This document shows positions 26,494 through 34,530 of a stretch of DNA of 41,274 bases, piece by piece. The DNA is taken from assembly GCA_944385365.1 (NCBI GenBank), contig CALWWW010000021.1:1-41274 (forward strand), given 5' to 3'. Origin of the DNA: an uncultured Oscillospiraceae bacterium. GTDB taxonomy: Bacteria; Bacillota; Clostridia; Oscillospirales; Oscillospiraceae. A model generated the notes under the pieces. It did not search any database, had not been told where the DNA came from, and was given only the letters and a program-made list of their open reading frames with translations. Both the position numbers and the translations under genes were made by a program. Position 1 is the first letter of the stretch. Every line of letters starts with the position of its first letter.

Positions 26494-26976
26494 ATGCTCC
26501 ATGTAACAATCCTCACCGTGGGAAAATTGAAAGAAAAATTCTATCTGGAAGCCTGTAAGGAGTATGCCAAGCGGTTGTCGGCCTATTGCAAGCTGGACCT
26601 GCTGGAGCTGCCGGAATACCGGCTGCCGGATAACCCCTCGAATGCGGAAATCACGGCGGGACTGGAGCGGGAAGCGGAACAGATTTTTGCCAAAATTCCC
26701 AAAGGGGCCTGGGTTTGCGTTCTGACGCCGGAGGGCAAGCTCCTGTCGTCGGAACAGCTGGCCGATCAGCTGAAAGCCGTCAAATCGGCGGGAAAATCCT
26801 CCATCTGTTTGATTTTGGGCAGCTCGTTCGGCATGGCCCCCGCGGTCAAGCAGCGGGCCGACTTCCGGCTGTCCATGTCTCCCATGACGTTTCCCCACCA
26901 CCTGGCGCGGATTATGGTCCTGGAACAGCTGTATCGGGCCGAATCCATCCAGGCCGGCAGCCGGTACCACAAGTGA
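26494..26976 (+). CDS. rlmH: 23S rRNA pseudouridine-1915 methyltransferase RlmH
   Basis: RlmH, a SPOUT-class enzyme, N3-methylates pseudouridine 1915 of 23S rRNA in assembled ribosomes. It has the trefoil-knot motif region LILGSSFGMAPAVKQRADFR and the family end MTFPHHLARIMVLEQLYRAE, finishing in YHK. The length of 160 aa is normal. The start is ATG at 26494 with GGACAGGAGGGCC upstream. It is commonly found near oriC in Firmicutes, as here. Confidence 0.95.
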   Translation: MLHVTILTVGKLKEKFYLEACKEYAKRLSAYCKLDLLELPEYRLPDNPSNAEITAGLEREAEQIFAKIPKGAWVCVLTPEGKLLSSEQLADQLKAVKSAGKSSICLILGSSFGMAPAVKQRADFRLSMSPMTFPHHLARIMVLEQLYRAESIQAGSRYHK

Positions 26977-26987
26977 AACAAGGACAT

Positions 26988-27178
26988 CTGTCCACAGGAG
27001 TTTTTCACAGGTGTCAATAACTTGCTCACACTGTGTGGAAAACTTGTTGGCGGATGTGAATAACTTTCTGGCTGTACAAAATAATAGTTTATATATCTGC
27101 TGATATTGGTTAAAATCAACAGATATTTTGCGCAAAAAACGCAATCGGGGCAAATTATCCACAAATGACTGTGGATGA
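26988..27178. promoter_or_regulatory. origin-like region: DnaA boxes plus AT-rich segment
   Basis: Perfect boxes: TGTGAATAA at 27055-27063 (TTATTCACA) and TTATCCACA at 27155-27163. One-mismatch sites: 27034-27042 and 27170-27178, and TTTTTCACA near 27001-27009. Between them, 27075-27130 is AT-rich and contains the inverted repeat ATATCTG...CAGATAT (27092-27126). Boxes flanking an AT-rich segment are what an unwinding region looks like. No ORF is present. Confidence 0.6.
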
Positions 27179-27190
27179 TTTGCCCCGGTT
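27145..27190 (-). terminator. ung terminator-like hairpin containing DnaA boxes
   Basis: CGGGGCAAAT-T-ATCCACA pairs with TGTGGAT-G-ATTTGCCCCG around the loop AATGAC, about 17 of 18 bp. It starts directly after the ung stop. Two DnaA-box sequences form the upper stem. No T-tract is seen. Confidence 0.6.
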
Positions 27191-27192
27191 GT

Positions 27193-27867
27193 TTATTGGG
27201 AGAAGTCGATGGGCTGTTGATGGTTGGCTAACAGGAAGTCGTTGAGTTTGGAATAAACGTGGCTGCCGAAGAAGCCCCGATAGGCGGAAAGGGGACTGGG
27301 ATGGGGAGATTCCAGAATGCAGCGCACGTAGGGGGATGCGGCAATGGCTTTGCGCTTTTTCTGGGCTTGACTGCCCCAGAGGACAAAGGCTATGGGCTGG
27401 GGAAATGTGGCCAGCGTCGCCACTACCGCGTCGGTGAAGGTCTGCCATCCAAAATTTTTATGGCTGTTGGCCCGGTCCTTTTCCACGGTCAGCACGGTAT
27501 TCAGCAGCAGCACGCCCTGCTTGGCCCAGCCGGTGAGATCGCCGTGAGACGGCGGGGGACAGTGGAGATCGCTGTCCAGCTCCTGAAACATATTGCGAAG
27601 AGACGGCGGAATTTTCACGCCCTCCCGGACGGAAAAGGCCAGACCGTTGGCTTCACCCGCTCCATGGTAGGGGTCCTGTCCCAGAATCACCACCCGCACC
27701 TGGTCCGGCGGTGTCAGGGAAAAGGCGCGGAATACCTCGTTTTCCGGCGGGTAAACGGTGACGGTGGAGCGGGCCTCGTCCACGCGGCGGGTCAATTCCG
27801 CAAAATAGGGCTTTTGCAGCTCCCGTTCCAGCAGCGGCAGCCACGGGCCCAAAGGCGAAAGGTCCAT
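27193..27867 (-). CDS. ung: uracil-DNA glycosylase (family 1)
   Basis: Ung removes uracil from DNA to start base excision repair. Motif A is G63-Q-D65-P-Y-H68, with D65 as the catalytic base, followed by the uracil-binding pattern GEANGLAFSV. The leucine-loop motif is H189-P-S-P-L-S, then AYRGFFGS. The length of 224 aa is normal. The start is ATG at 27867, eight nt after GAGGAGG; a TTG six nt upstream is too close to that site. It is the only minus-strand gene between dnaA and the transporter at 34.5 kb, so it runs against the inferred replication direction. Confidence 0.96.
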   Translation of the reverse strand: MDLSPLGPWLPLLERELQKPYFAELTRRVDEARSTVTVYPPENEVFRAFSLTPPDQVRVVILGQDPYHGAGEANGLAFSVREGVKIPPSLRNMFQELDSDLHCPPPSHGDLTGWAKQGVLLLNTVLTVEKDRANSHKNFGWQTFTDAVVATLATFPQPIAFVLWGSQAQKKRKAIAASPYVRCILESPHPSPLSAYRGFFGSHVYSKLNDFLLANHQQPIDFSQ

Positions 27868-27908
27868 ATACAATACCTCCTCAACGGAATTTCTGTAGGA
27901 TTTTGTCT

Positions 27909-27937
27909 ATCATACCGGAAGAACGGCACCTTGTAAA
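27909..27937 (-). promoter_or_regulatory. ung promoter
   Basis: On the minus strand TTTACA (27932-27937) and TATGAT (27909-27914) with a 17-nt spacer. Confidence 0.75.
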
Positions 27938-27980
27938 CCGGCTTCTCATAGGATGAAAAAAACCATGGGAGGAGATTGCC

Positions 27981-29252
27981 ATGCAGCTGCATACGGTACG
28001 GGCCGGGGAGACTTTGACGGCCATCGGCGGGGAATACGGGGTGTCGCCGGGGTTGATTGCGCGGGTCAACGGGTTGGAACCGCCCTTTGCTCTGGCTGTG
28101 GGACAGAGCCTATTGATTTTGAAGCCCCGCGTTTTACATACGGTCCGTTCGGGGGAAACCCTCTACAGTGTGGCCCAGCAATATGATACGGACCCATTGC
28201 AGCTGCTGCGGAACAATCCCAATCTGGAGGGCCGCGCCGCATTGTTTCCCGGCCAGGTGCTAGTGATCGATTGGGAGGATACGCCGGATACAAAACTGGA
28301 GATCAACGGCTACGCCGAACCGGATGTGCAGGAAGCGGTGCTGCGGACCATTCTGCCCTACAGCACCTTTCTGGCCCCTTTTACCTATGGGGTGTCGAAA
28401 ACCGGGGGATTGGTGCCGTTAAACGACGAAACCCTCCTGCGGTGGGCGGACCAATACGGCGTGACGCCGTGGCTCCATCTGTCCACGCTGACCGAGGACG
28501 GCACCTTTTCCAATGAGCGGGCTGCCGTGGCGCTGGCCACCGCCGAAAGCCGGGCGTCTCTGGCCGATGCGGCCATCGGTACGGCGCTGGAAAAGGGATA
28601 CGGCGGCATTGACGTGGATTTTGAATTTATTTTCCCGGAACAGGCCGAGGCCTACGCCGATTTTGTGGCATTGCTGCGGCGGCGGGCCAATGGGCTGGGG
28701 CTGGAAGTGGTGGTGGCCCTGGCTCCCAAGACGTCAGCGGACCAGGCAGGGGTTCTCTATCAGGGCCATAATTACCGGTTACTGGGGGAGGCCGCCAACG
28801 CGGTGTTATTGATGACCTATGAGTGGGGCTATACCTATGGCCCGCCCATGGCAGTGGCCCCCATCGACGCCGTGAAACGGGTGCTGGATTACGCCATAAC
28901 GGAGATCCCGCCGGAAAAAATCTTTATGGGCTTTCCCAATTACGCCTATGACTGGACGCTGCCCTTCATCACCGGAGAGAGCCGGGCCACCAGCATTTCC
29001 AATCCGGAGGCCGTGGCCCTGGCGGTCCGCATGGGGGCGGAAATCCAATTTGACGAGAAGGCCCAGACGCCGTATTTCCACTATACCGATGACCGGGGCA
29101 TGGTCCATGAGGTCTGGTTTGAGGACCCCCGCAGCTGTCTGGCCAAATTTGATCTGGCAGCGTCCTACGGCTTTCGGGGATTGGGAGTTTGGAATTATAT
29201 GCGGCCGTTTCCCGCGTGTTTTTCCCTGCTGAATGTGCGGTTTTTGCTGTGA
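27981..29252 (+). CDS. LysM and glycoside hydrolase 18 protein, SleL/YaaH-like
   Basis: This 423-aa protein has two N-terminal LysM repeats (about 3-47 and 52-96; HTVRAGETL and HTVRSGETL starts) and a GH18 barrel (about 105-415). The catalytic segment is YGGIDVDFEF with D211, D213 and general acid E215; the first Asp of the usual DxxDxDxE is not present. This is the layout of SleL/YaaH, spore N-acetylglucosaminidases that cut cortex fragments during germination. No signal peptide is seen, which fits coat-assembled spore enzymes. The start is ATG at 27981 after GGGAGGAGA. Holin- and amidase-like genes follow. Confidence 0.88.
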   Translation: MQLHTVRAGETLTAIGGEYGVSPGLIARVNGLEPPFALAVGQSLLILKPRVLHTVRSGETLYSVAQQYDTDPLQLLRNNPNLEGRAALFPGQVLVIDWEDTPDTKLEINGYAEPDVQEAVLRTILPYSTFLAPFTYGVSKTGGLVPLNDETLLRWADQYGVTPWLHLSTLTEDGTFSNERAAVALATAESRASLADAAIGTALEKGYGGIDVDFEFIFPEQAEAYADFVALLRRRANGLGLEVVVALAPKTSADQAGVLYQGHNYRLLGEAANAVLLMTYEWGYTYGPPMAVAPIDAVKRVLDYAITEIPPEKIFMGFPNYAYDWTLPFITGESRATSISNPEAVALAVRMGAEIQFDEKAQTPYFHYTDDRGMVHEVWFEDPRSCLAKFDLAASYGFRGLGVWNYMRPFPACFSLLNVRFLL

Positions 29253-29331
29253 CAGGTCACAACGGAACGCCTTTTGTCATAGACTGGACGGCGGCAAAAG
29301 TGCCGCCAGGTTGTGAAAGGAGGCATTGCCT

Positions 29332-29547
29332 GTGAATAACAAACAAAGGTTATGGATTCACAATACCTGTATTCGGGCCATCCAGTCCATGGCCCAGACG
29401 GCCCTGGCAACCATGGGCACCATGGCCACGTTTTTCAATGTCAGCTGGAAAGGCGTTATCTCCGCCACGCTGATGGCCGGGGTTTTGTCGATTCTGGGCA
29501 GCATTGCCAAGCTGCGGCCCATCAATGAACCGGAACAGGGGGCGTAA
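29332..29547 (+). CDS. phage-type holin-like membrane protein
   Basis: This 71-aa protein starts at GTG 29332, eight nt after AAAGGAGG; a TTG at 29326 is too close. A basic N-terminus (NNKQRLWIHNTCIRAIQS) precedes two hydrophobic segments (about 18-35 and 40-58, including SATLMAGVLSILGSIAKL) and a short tail. The A-Q-T-A-L-A-T-x-G pattern and length resemble r1t-type phage holins. It ends two nt before an amidase gene, the usual holin-endolysin order. It could be a remnant phage lysis unit or a transporter for a cell-wall hydrolase. Confidence 0.7.
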   Translation: MNNKQRLWIHNTCIRAIQSMAQTALATMGTMATFFNVSWKGVISATLMAGVLSILGSIAKLRPINEPEQGA

Positions 29548-29549
29548 CC

Positions 29550-30311
29550 ATGAAACTGCTGCTGATTGCCGGCCATGGGGCCGGAGACCCGGGGGCCGTG
29601 TCCGGCGTGTTTCAGGAGGCCGTGGAGACCCGGCGGGTGGTGGGCGCTCTGGTGCGGCTGCTGAAAGGGTACTGTGATGTCACCCAGTACCCGCCTACCC
29701 GCAACGCGTTCAGCGACTTCCGCACGGGACAGCTGAACAAACAGGTCCAACTGTCGGACTTCGACTATGTGTTGGAGATTCACTTCAACGCTTCGGCCCC
29801 CGGACCGAAGGACGGCAAAACCAAGGGCGTGGAGATTTTTGTTCCCACCGGCGCGACGGAGACGGCGGCGGAGGAACAGATTTGTCGGGCCGTTGCCGCT
29901 GGCGGGCTCACCAACCGGGGCCTGAAACGGTACAACTGGGCCGTCATCAACGCCGCCCACCGGGCCGGGGTCCGGTCGGCGCTGCTGGAGGTCTGCTTTA
30001 TCGACGATCCCGACGATATGCTGGTCTATACGACCAAATTTGACGCGGTGGCCCAGGCTATTGCCGATGCCATCATTACCCAATTTTCTCTCGAAAAGGA
30101 GGAGAAGCCTGTGACCTATGAGGAATTCGCGGCCTTTATGGACCGTTATCTGACCAACCGGGCCAAGCTGGCCCCGTCTGCCTGGTCCAACGAGGCCAGA
30201 GCCTGGGCCGAAAAGGCCAATATTGTCCAGGGCGGCAGCGACGGAGAGAAAAAGTACCAATCGTTTGTCACCAGGGAAGAGCTGGTACAGATGCTGTTTC
30301 GGTCCAAATAG
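29550..30311 (+). CDS. N-acetylmuramoyl-L-alanine amidase (Amidase_3, endolysin-like)
   Basis: This 253-aa zinc amidase cleaves the bond between MurNAc and the stem peptide. Zinc ligands are suggested by IAGHGAGDPGAV (first His, about residue 8), the region EIHFNA (second His) and the catalytic Glu in SALLEVCFIDDPDD. The C-terminal 65 residues (TYEEFAAFMDRYLTNRAKLA onward to FVTREELVQMLFRS) look like an SLH-like or cell-wall-binding tail seen in phage endolysins. There is no signal peptide, so release would need a holin. The start is ATG at 29550 directly after the holin-like gene. Confidence 0.87.
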   Translation: MKLLLIAGHGAGDPGAVSGVFQEAVETRRVVGALVRLLKGYCDVTQYPPTRNAFSDFRTGQLNKQVQLSDFDYVLEIHFNASAPGPKDGKTKGVEIFVPTGATETAAEEQICRAVAAGGLTNRGLKRYNWAVINAAHRAGVRSALLEVCFIDDPDDMLVYTTKFDAVAQAIADAIITQFSLEKEEKPVTYEEFAAFMDRYLTNRAKLAPSAWSNEARAWAEKANIVQGGSDGEKKYQSFVTREELVQMLFRSK

Positions 30312-30333
30312 GAGCACGGAACACCGGAGAATC

Positions 30334-30566
30334 AAAAGTTTTACTCGATTTTTTTCAAAAAATCGCAGGGGTCCAGGGGGCAGCGCCCCCGGTCGCCCGC
30401 CGCAGCGGGCGAAATATCCGCGCCGCGCACGGCGCGAAACACCCGCCCGCCGCAGCGGGCGAAATCCCCGAATCGTTCTAAAGCGCCATCCGCAGATGGC
30501 GCAATCCCCACGGCGTCAGCCGTAAGGCCGCCGTACCCACCCCATCGGGTGGGACGGCGGCCTTTT
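30334..30566 (+). repeat. modular hairpin repeat, copy R5, ending in terminator
   Basis: This is copy R5 of the modular family and the longest, in plus orientation, starting 22 nt after the amidase stop. Order: AT inverted repeat; GGGGGC-AGC-GCCCCC; GCCCGC-CGCA-GCGGGC, GAAAT; GCGCCG-CGCA-CGGCGC, GAAAC; GCCCGC-CGCA-GCGGGC, GAAAT; GCGCCATC-CGCA-GATGGCGC; a GGCGTCAGCC element; and a terminal stem AAGGCCGCCGT / ACGGCGGCCTT with inner ACCCACC/GGGTGGG, followed by TTTT. The last part is a convincing terminator. Confidence 0.88.
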
Positions 30567-30654
30567 CCGGCTCTCCAGCCAATGTACAGAACCATCATAC
30601 CGTCCATTAACGACTTCTTAACGGGCTAAACCTCTGTTTTTTCCCGCAAAAATC

Positions 30655-30663
30655 TGCTATAAT
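30655..30663 (+). promoter_or_regulatory. extended -10 promoter of the two-component operon
   Basis: TGC-TATAAT at 30655-30663; no good -35 is seen. It lies 31 nt before the kinase start. Confidence 0.6.
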
Positions 30664-30694
30664 GGTTCCACTTTTCCGAAAGGCGGTGAACCCC

Positions 30695-31786
30695 ATGCAG
30701 ACTGGTAAACTGCGCACAGTGGTGCAGCGGCTCCACCTGTCCCGGCGGGACACGGCGGTAACGGCGGGCATCCTGCTGGGGGTGTCCCTGCTGTGTCTGG
30801 CTCTGTGGCAGATGGACCCCCAGGGCCACTATGTGGCGGAGCTGTATCTGCTGGCCGTGTTCCTGATTTCCCGGTTCACCACGGGATTTTTCTACGGCAT
30901 CGCCGCCTCCTGTCTGTGCGTGCTGGCCGTCAACTATTTTTTCACCTTTCCGTATTTTGCCTTTAATTTCACCATTTCCGGCTATCCGCTGACCATTCTC
31001 TGTATGCTGGCCGTGTCTGTGGCCACCAGCGCCATGACCACTCAGATCAAGCGGCAGAGCAGTCTGCGGGTGGAGGCGGAGCGGGAAAAAACCCGCAGCA
31101 ACCTGCTGCGGGCTGTGTCCCACGATCTGCGGACACCGCTGACCTCCATTCTGGGGGCCAGTTCAGCCCTGGCCGATGATGACGGGCGGCTGACGGAGCC
31201 GGAACGGCGGCAGCTGGCCAGGGAAATCGGCGAAGACGCCCAATGGCTCATCCGCATGGTGGAAAATCTCCTGTCGGTGACCCGAATGGATGACGGCACC
31301 AGCGAGGCCCGGCTGCAAAAGCAGGTGGAGGTGGCCGAAGAGGTGGTCAGCGCCGCCGTGGACCGGCTCCATAAACGGTTCCCCCAGCAGGATGTGACCG
31401 TGTCCGTGCCGGACGAACTGCTGATGGTGGCCATGGACGCTATGCTGATTGAACAGGTGCTGATCAACCTGCTGGAAAATGCCATTCTGCACGGCAAAAA
31501 CGCCACCCATATCGGCCTGATTCTGGAACGCCGGGGGGATTTGGCTGTGTTCCGGGTGGAGGACGACGGCTGCGGCATTGATCCGGCCATTCTGGACCGG
31601 CTCTTTGAACAGTCCATTTCCCACGATGACCGGGAGCGCAGCGACAGCCGCCGCAGTCTGGGCATCGGACTCAACGTTTGCAGCACCATCATCCGGGCCC
31701 ACGGAGGCCGGATGGCCGCCTATAACCGCCCCAAGGGCGGCGCGGCGGTGGAGTTTACCCTACCCTTGGAGGACGAAACCGTATGA
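30695..31786 (+). CDS. KdpD-like sensor histidine kinase (short form)
   Basis: This 363-aa kinase has a KdpD-type four-helix membrane domain (DUF4118, about 20-115, including VAELYLLAVFLISRFTTG and NYFFTFP), a HisKA domain with phospho-acceptor H143 in RAVSHDLRTPLTSI, and an HATPase with NLLENAI, VEDDGCGID and RRSLGIGL boxes. The cytosolic N-terminal KdpD and Usp domains of full KdpD (about 370 residues) are missing. The start is ATG at 30695 after AAAGGCGGTG. It overlaps the response regulator by four bases. No kdpFABC genes are present nearby, so the signal and target are uncertain. Confidence 0.9.
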   Translation: MQTGKLRTVVQRLHLSRRDTAVTAGILLGVSLLCLALWQMDPQGHYVAELYLLAVFLISRFTTGFFYGIAASCLCVLAVNYFFTFPYFAFNFTISGYPLTILCMLAVSVATSAMTTQIKRQSSLRVEAEREKTRSNLLRAVSHDLRTPLTSILGASSALADDDGRLTEPERRQLAREIGEDAQWLIRMVENLLSVTRMDDGTSEARLQKQVEVAEEVVSAAVDRLHKRFPQQDVTVSVPDELLMVAMDAMLIEQVLINLLENAILHGKNATHIGLILERRGDLAVFRVEDDGCGIDPAILDRLFEQSISHDDRERSDSRRSLGIGLNVCSTIIRAHGGRMAAYNRPKGGAAVEFTLPLEDETV

Positions 31787-32490
31787 CAGTGAAACCGAAG
31801 ATTCTGATTATTGAGGACGAGCCCAATATTGCCAGCTTCATGAGCACCATCCTGTCTGCCAACGACTTTACGGTGCTGCGTTCCGCCAACGGCGCCGACG
31901 GGCTGATGATGGCCTCGTCCCATTGCCCCGATATGATTCTGCTGGATTTGGGCCTGCCGGACATGGACGGTAAGGAGATCATCCGCAACATCCGCCAGTG
32001 GTCCCAGATGCCCATTATCGTCGTGTCGGCCCGGACCCAGGAATATGACAAGGTGGAGGCGCTGGACATGGGCGCCGACGACTATGTGACGAAACCTTTT
32101 GGCACCAGCGAGCTGCTGGCCCGAGTGCGGACAGCGCTGCGCCACGCCCGCAGCAGCAGCCTGGAGGGGGCCATGGCCCAGACGGGCAAGTTTACGGCCG
32201 GTCCTCTGGTGGTGGACTTCGACAAGCGCCACGTCTATGTGGACGGCCGTGACGCTAAGCTGACCCAGAATGAATTCCGCATTGTGGCTCTGCTGGCCAA
32301 GCACGCCGGGCGGGTGCTCACCTACGATATGCTGCTCAAAGCCGTATGGGGACCCAACGGCAGCAGCGACAACCAAATCCTCCGGGTGAACATGGCCAAT
32401 ATCCGCCGGAAAATCGAGGAAAACCCCGGCAAACCCCAGTTTATTTTCACCGAGATGGGCGTGGGATACCGAATGGTGGAGGGCGACTGA
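31783..32490 (+). CDS. OmpR/KdpE-type response regulator
   Basis: This 235-aa regulator has a receiver domain (about 1-120) with acidic E11-D12, phospho-acceptor D55 in MILLDLGLPDMDG, S82 and K104 in YVTKPF. A winged-helix DNA-binding domain follows (about 135-230, with LTQNEFRIVALLAKHAGRVL and ENPGKPQFIFTEMGVGYRM). The ATG overlaps the kinase stop, so the pair is translationally coupled. Its similarity to KdpE fits a response to potassium or osmotic state, but no target is visible here. Confidence 0.92.
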   Translation: MTVKPKILIIEDEPNIASFMSTILSANDFTVLRSANGADGLMMASSHCPDMILLDLGLPDMDGKEIIRNIRQWSQMPIIVVSARTQEYDKVEALDMGADDYVTKPFGTSELLARVRTALRHARSSSLEGAMAQTGKFTAGPLVVDFDKRHVYVDGRDAKLTQNEFRIVALLAKHAGRVLTYDMLLKAVWGPNGSSDNQILRVNMANIRRKIEENPGKPQFIFTEMGVGYRMVEGD

Positions 32491-32625
32491 AAAATAGACA
32501 AGTGTCCATAATAAACGGACAAAACCAGTGCAAATGCCCACCGTGGGTACAACGGTTTTATTAGAACTCCATACAAAAATTTTATAAACTTTTTTTCAAT
32601 TTGTGCAGAATTTTTCTTTGATATC

Positions 32626-32634
32626 TGTTATGAT
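32626..32634 (+). promoter_or_regulatory. pyk promoter (extended -10)
   Basis: TGT-TATGAT at 32626-32634 in an AT-rich stretch, with no clear -35. It leaves a leader of about 55 nt. The rest of 32491-32625 shows only a short TGTCC/GGACA inverted repeat. Confidence 0.5.
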
Positions 32635-32694
32635 ATACAAGTGGAATATTGATCTAAAATTTGAAATTGTGTTTGGAAAGGATATTCAAAACGT

Positions 32695-34125
32695 ATGCGT
32701 AGAACGAAAATTATCTGCACCATGGGCCCCGCTTGCAGCAATGAGGAGACCCTCGAGAAAATGGTGCGCAGCGGCATGAACGTCGCCCGCCTCAATTTCT
32801 CCCACGGTGATTATGAAGAGCACGGCGGCCGCATTCAGCTGATCCGCACGGTCCGGGAGCGTCTGAATGTGCCCCTGGCCATTATGCTGGATACCAAGGG
32901 CCCCGAAATCCGTCTCAAGGAGTTTGTGGACGGCCGGGCCACTCTGGAGGATGGCAAGCCCTTTGTCCTGACCATCGAGGACGTGGAGGGCACCGCGGAG
33001 CGGGCCACCATTACGTATCGGGACCTGCCCAAGGACCTCAAGGGCGGCGAGCGCATTCTCATCGACGACGGCAAGCTGGAGCTGCGGGTCGATCACTGCA
33101 CCGAGTCCGAGGTCCACTGCGTGGTGGTCCACGGCGGTATCGTCCGAAACCGCAAGTCCATCAACATTCCCCATTCCCGCCTGTCCCTGCCCTATCTGAG
33201 CGAGCAGGACAAGAACGATATCCTGTTCGGCATCCAGCAGAACGTGGACTACATCGCCGCGTCCTTCACCCGCAACAAGGAGGACGTCATCTCTCTGCGG
33301 AAGTTCCTGGACTATCATGGCGGCCACGATATCAAAATCATCTCCAAGATTGAGAACATCGAGGGAGTGGAGAACTTCAACAAGATTCTCCGGGAGTCCG
33401 ACGGCATCATGGTGGCCCGCGGCGACATGGGCGTGGAAATCGAGTTTGAGCGCCTGCCCGGTCTCCAGAAGCGGTTCATCCGCCGCTGCAACCAGGCCGG
33501 TAAGATCGTCATTACCGCCACCCAGATGCTGGATTCCATGATGACCAGCGCCAGCCCCACCCGTGCCGAGATCACCGACGTGGCCAACGCCGTGTTCGAC
33601 GGCACCAGCGCCGTTATGCTGTCCGGTGAGACCGCTGCCGGCAAGTATCCCGTGGAGGCCGTCCAGGTCATGGCCAAGATTGCCACCCAGGCCGAAAAGG
33701 ACGCCTTTGATATGCTGGCCAACCGCAAAATTCGCTTCGACCTGGAGCTGGCCGACAAGACCAACGCCGTCTGCGACGCCGCCTGCACCATGGCCATGGA
33801 CGTCCATGCCAAGGCCATCATTGTGGTGACCAAGTACGGCCACACGGCCCGCCGTATGTCCAAGTTCCGTCCCTTTGTGCCCATCGTGGCTGCTACCCAT
33901 GTGGAGAAGACGTACCACCAGATGGGTATGAACTGGGGCGTGTTCCCGGTTCTGGCCCAGCCCCAGAAGAATTCCGACGACCTGATGCGCCATGCCATCG
34001 ACTGTGCCAAGCAGATCGACATGGTGACCAACGGCGACCTGGTGGTTATCGCCGCCGGTGTCCCCGTGGATACTCCGGGCTCCACCAACCTGCTGAAGGT
34101 GGAAGTGGTCGGCGAAAGACGCTGA
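32695..34125 (+). CDS. pyk: pyruvate kinase
   Basis: Pyruvate kinase makes ATP and pyruvate from PEP at the end of glycolysis. Signatures: RRTKIICTMGPACSNEETLE at the start, NFSHGDYEEH, the Lys-containing segment IKIISKIENIEGVENFNKIL, the metal site VARGDMGVEI and the SGETAAGKYPVEAV region. The length of 476 aa is the standard short form, without the extra C-terminal PEP-utilising domain found in many Bacillota. The start is ATG at 32695 with AAAGGA about 12 nt upstream. It is a single-gene unit. Confidence 0.97.
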   Translation: MRRTKIICTMGPACSNEETLEKMVRSGMNVARLNFSHGDYEEHGGRIQLIRTVRERLNVPLAIMLDTKGPEIRLKEFVDGRATLEDGKPFVLTIEDVEGTAERATITYRDLPKDLKGGERILIDDGKLELRVDHCTESEVHCVVVHGGIVRNRKSINIPHSRLSLPYLSEQDKNDILFGIQQNVDYIAASFTRNKEDVISLRKFLDYHGGHDIKIISKIENIEGVENFNKILRESDGIMVARGDMGVEIEFERLPGLQKRFIRRCNQAGKIVITATQMLDSMMTSASPTRAEITDVANAVFDGTSAVMLSGETAAGKYPVEAVQVMAKIATQAEKDAFDMLANRKIRFDLELADKTNAVCDAACTMAMDVHAKAIIVVTKYGHTARRMSKFRPFVPIVAATHVEKTYHQMGMNWGVFPVLAQPQKNSDDLMRHAIDCAKQIDMVTNGDLVVIAAGVPVDTPGSTNLLKVEVVGERR

Positions 34126-34149
34126 GTATCCCATTCCAACAGATTGTAA

Positions 34150-34180
34150 ACGGGTGCGCTGCTTTTGGCAGCGCGCCCGT
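34150..34180 (+). terminator. hairpin after pyk
   Basis: A 13-bp stem ACGGGTGCGCTGC / GCAGCGCGCCCGT with one G-U pair. It has no T-tract, so efficiency is uncertain. Confidence 0.6.
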
Positions 34181-34231
34181 TGTGCGTGGTATGGCGGTAA
34201 TATGAAGTACAGTATGGGGGCTGCATTGTGT

Positions 34232-34482
34232 TTGTAGGGCGGGACCTATGTGTCCCGCCGCTGGTATGCACCATCGACCACCAACAATGTAGGGGCCGGC
34301 ATCCTTGACGGCCCCGGACAGATTGTGCCAGGGGCGCGTCAGGGATGCCGCGCCCTACGGATGTGGATGCGGATTCGCCCCAGTGCTGTCCAGTAACTGC
34401 CAGGAGTTGCCGCATGGCGGGACACGCAGGTCCCGCCCTACGAGATCAAACGGGTGCGCCTGCCGAACTTCTCATTACCGTG
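34232..34482. repeat. dispersed hairpin repeat, family 2, copy 2
   Basis: Hairpins in order: GGGCGGGAC / GTCCCGCC; GGGGCCG / CGGCCCC; GGGGCGCG / CGCGCCCT; then GGCGGGAC / GTCCCGCC with the AGATCAAACGGGTG tail. The first 90 bp match the reverse complement of 2722-2803, and the last 66 bp match 2780-2844 directly. It fills most of the pyk to transporter gap and is non-coding. Confidence 0.78.
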
Positions 34483-34491
34483 AAAATCAGC

Positions 34492-34524
34492 AACCGGGCG
34501 TGCTGCCAAGCAGCACGCCCGGTT
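34492..34524 (-). terminator. terminator of NSS transporter gene
   Basis: A perfect 15-bp stem AACCGGGCGTGCTGC (34492-34506 with 34510-34524), loop CAA. On the minus strand GCTGATTTT follows. Confidence 0.82.
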
Positions 34525-34530
34525 GGCGGT

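Noticed and set aside
30334-30566. CRISPR array at the R5 repeat
   Set aside because: The repeated units are hairpins of differing sequence without equal spacers, and no cas genes are present.
32491-32694. Riboswitch or T-box leader before pyk
   Set aside because: No conserved riboswitch core or T-box sequence is seen; only an AT-rich promoter region and a short leader.
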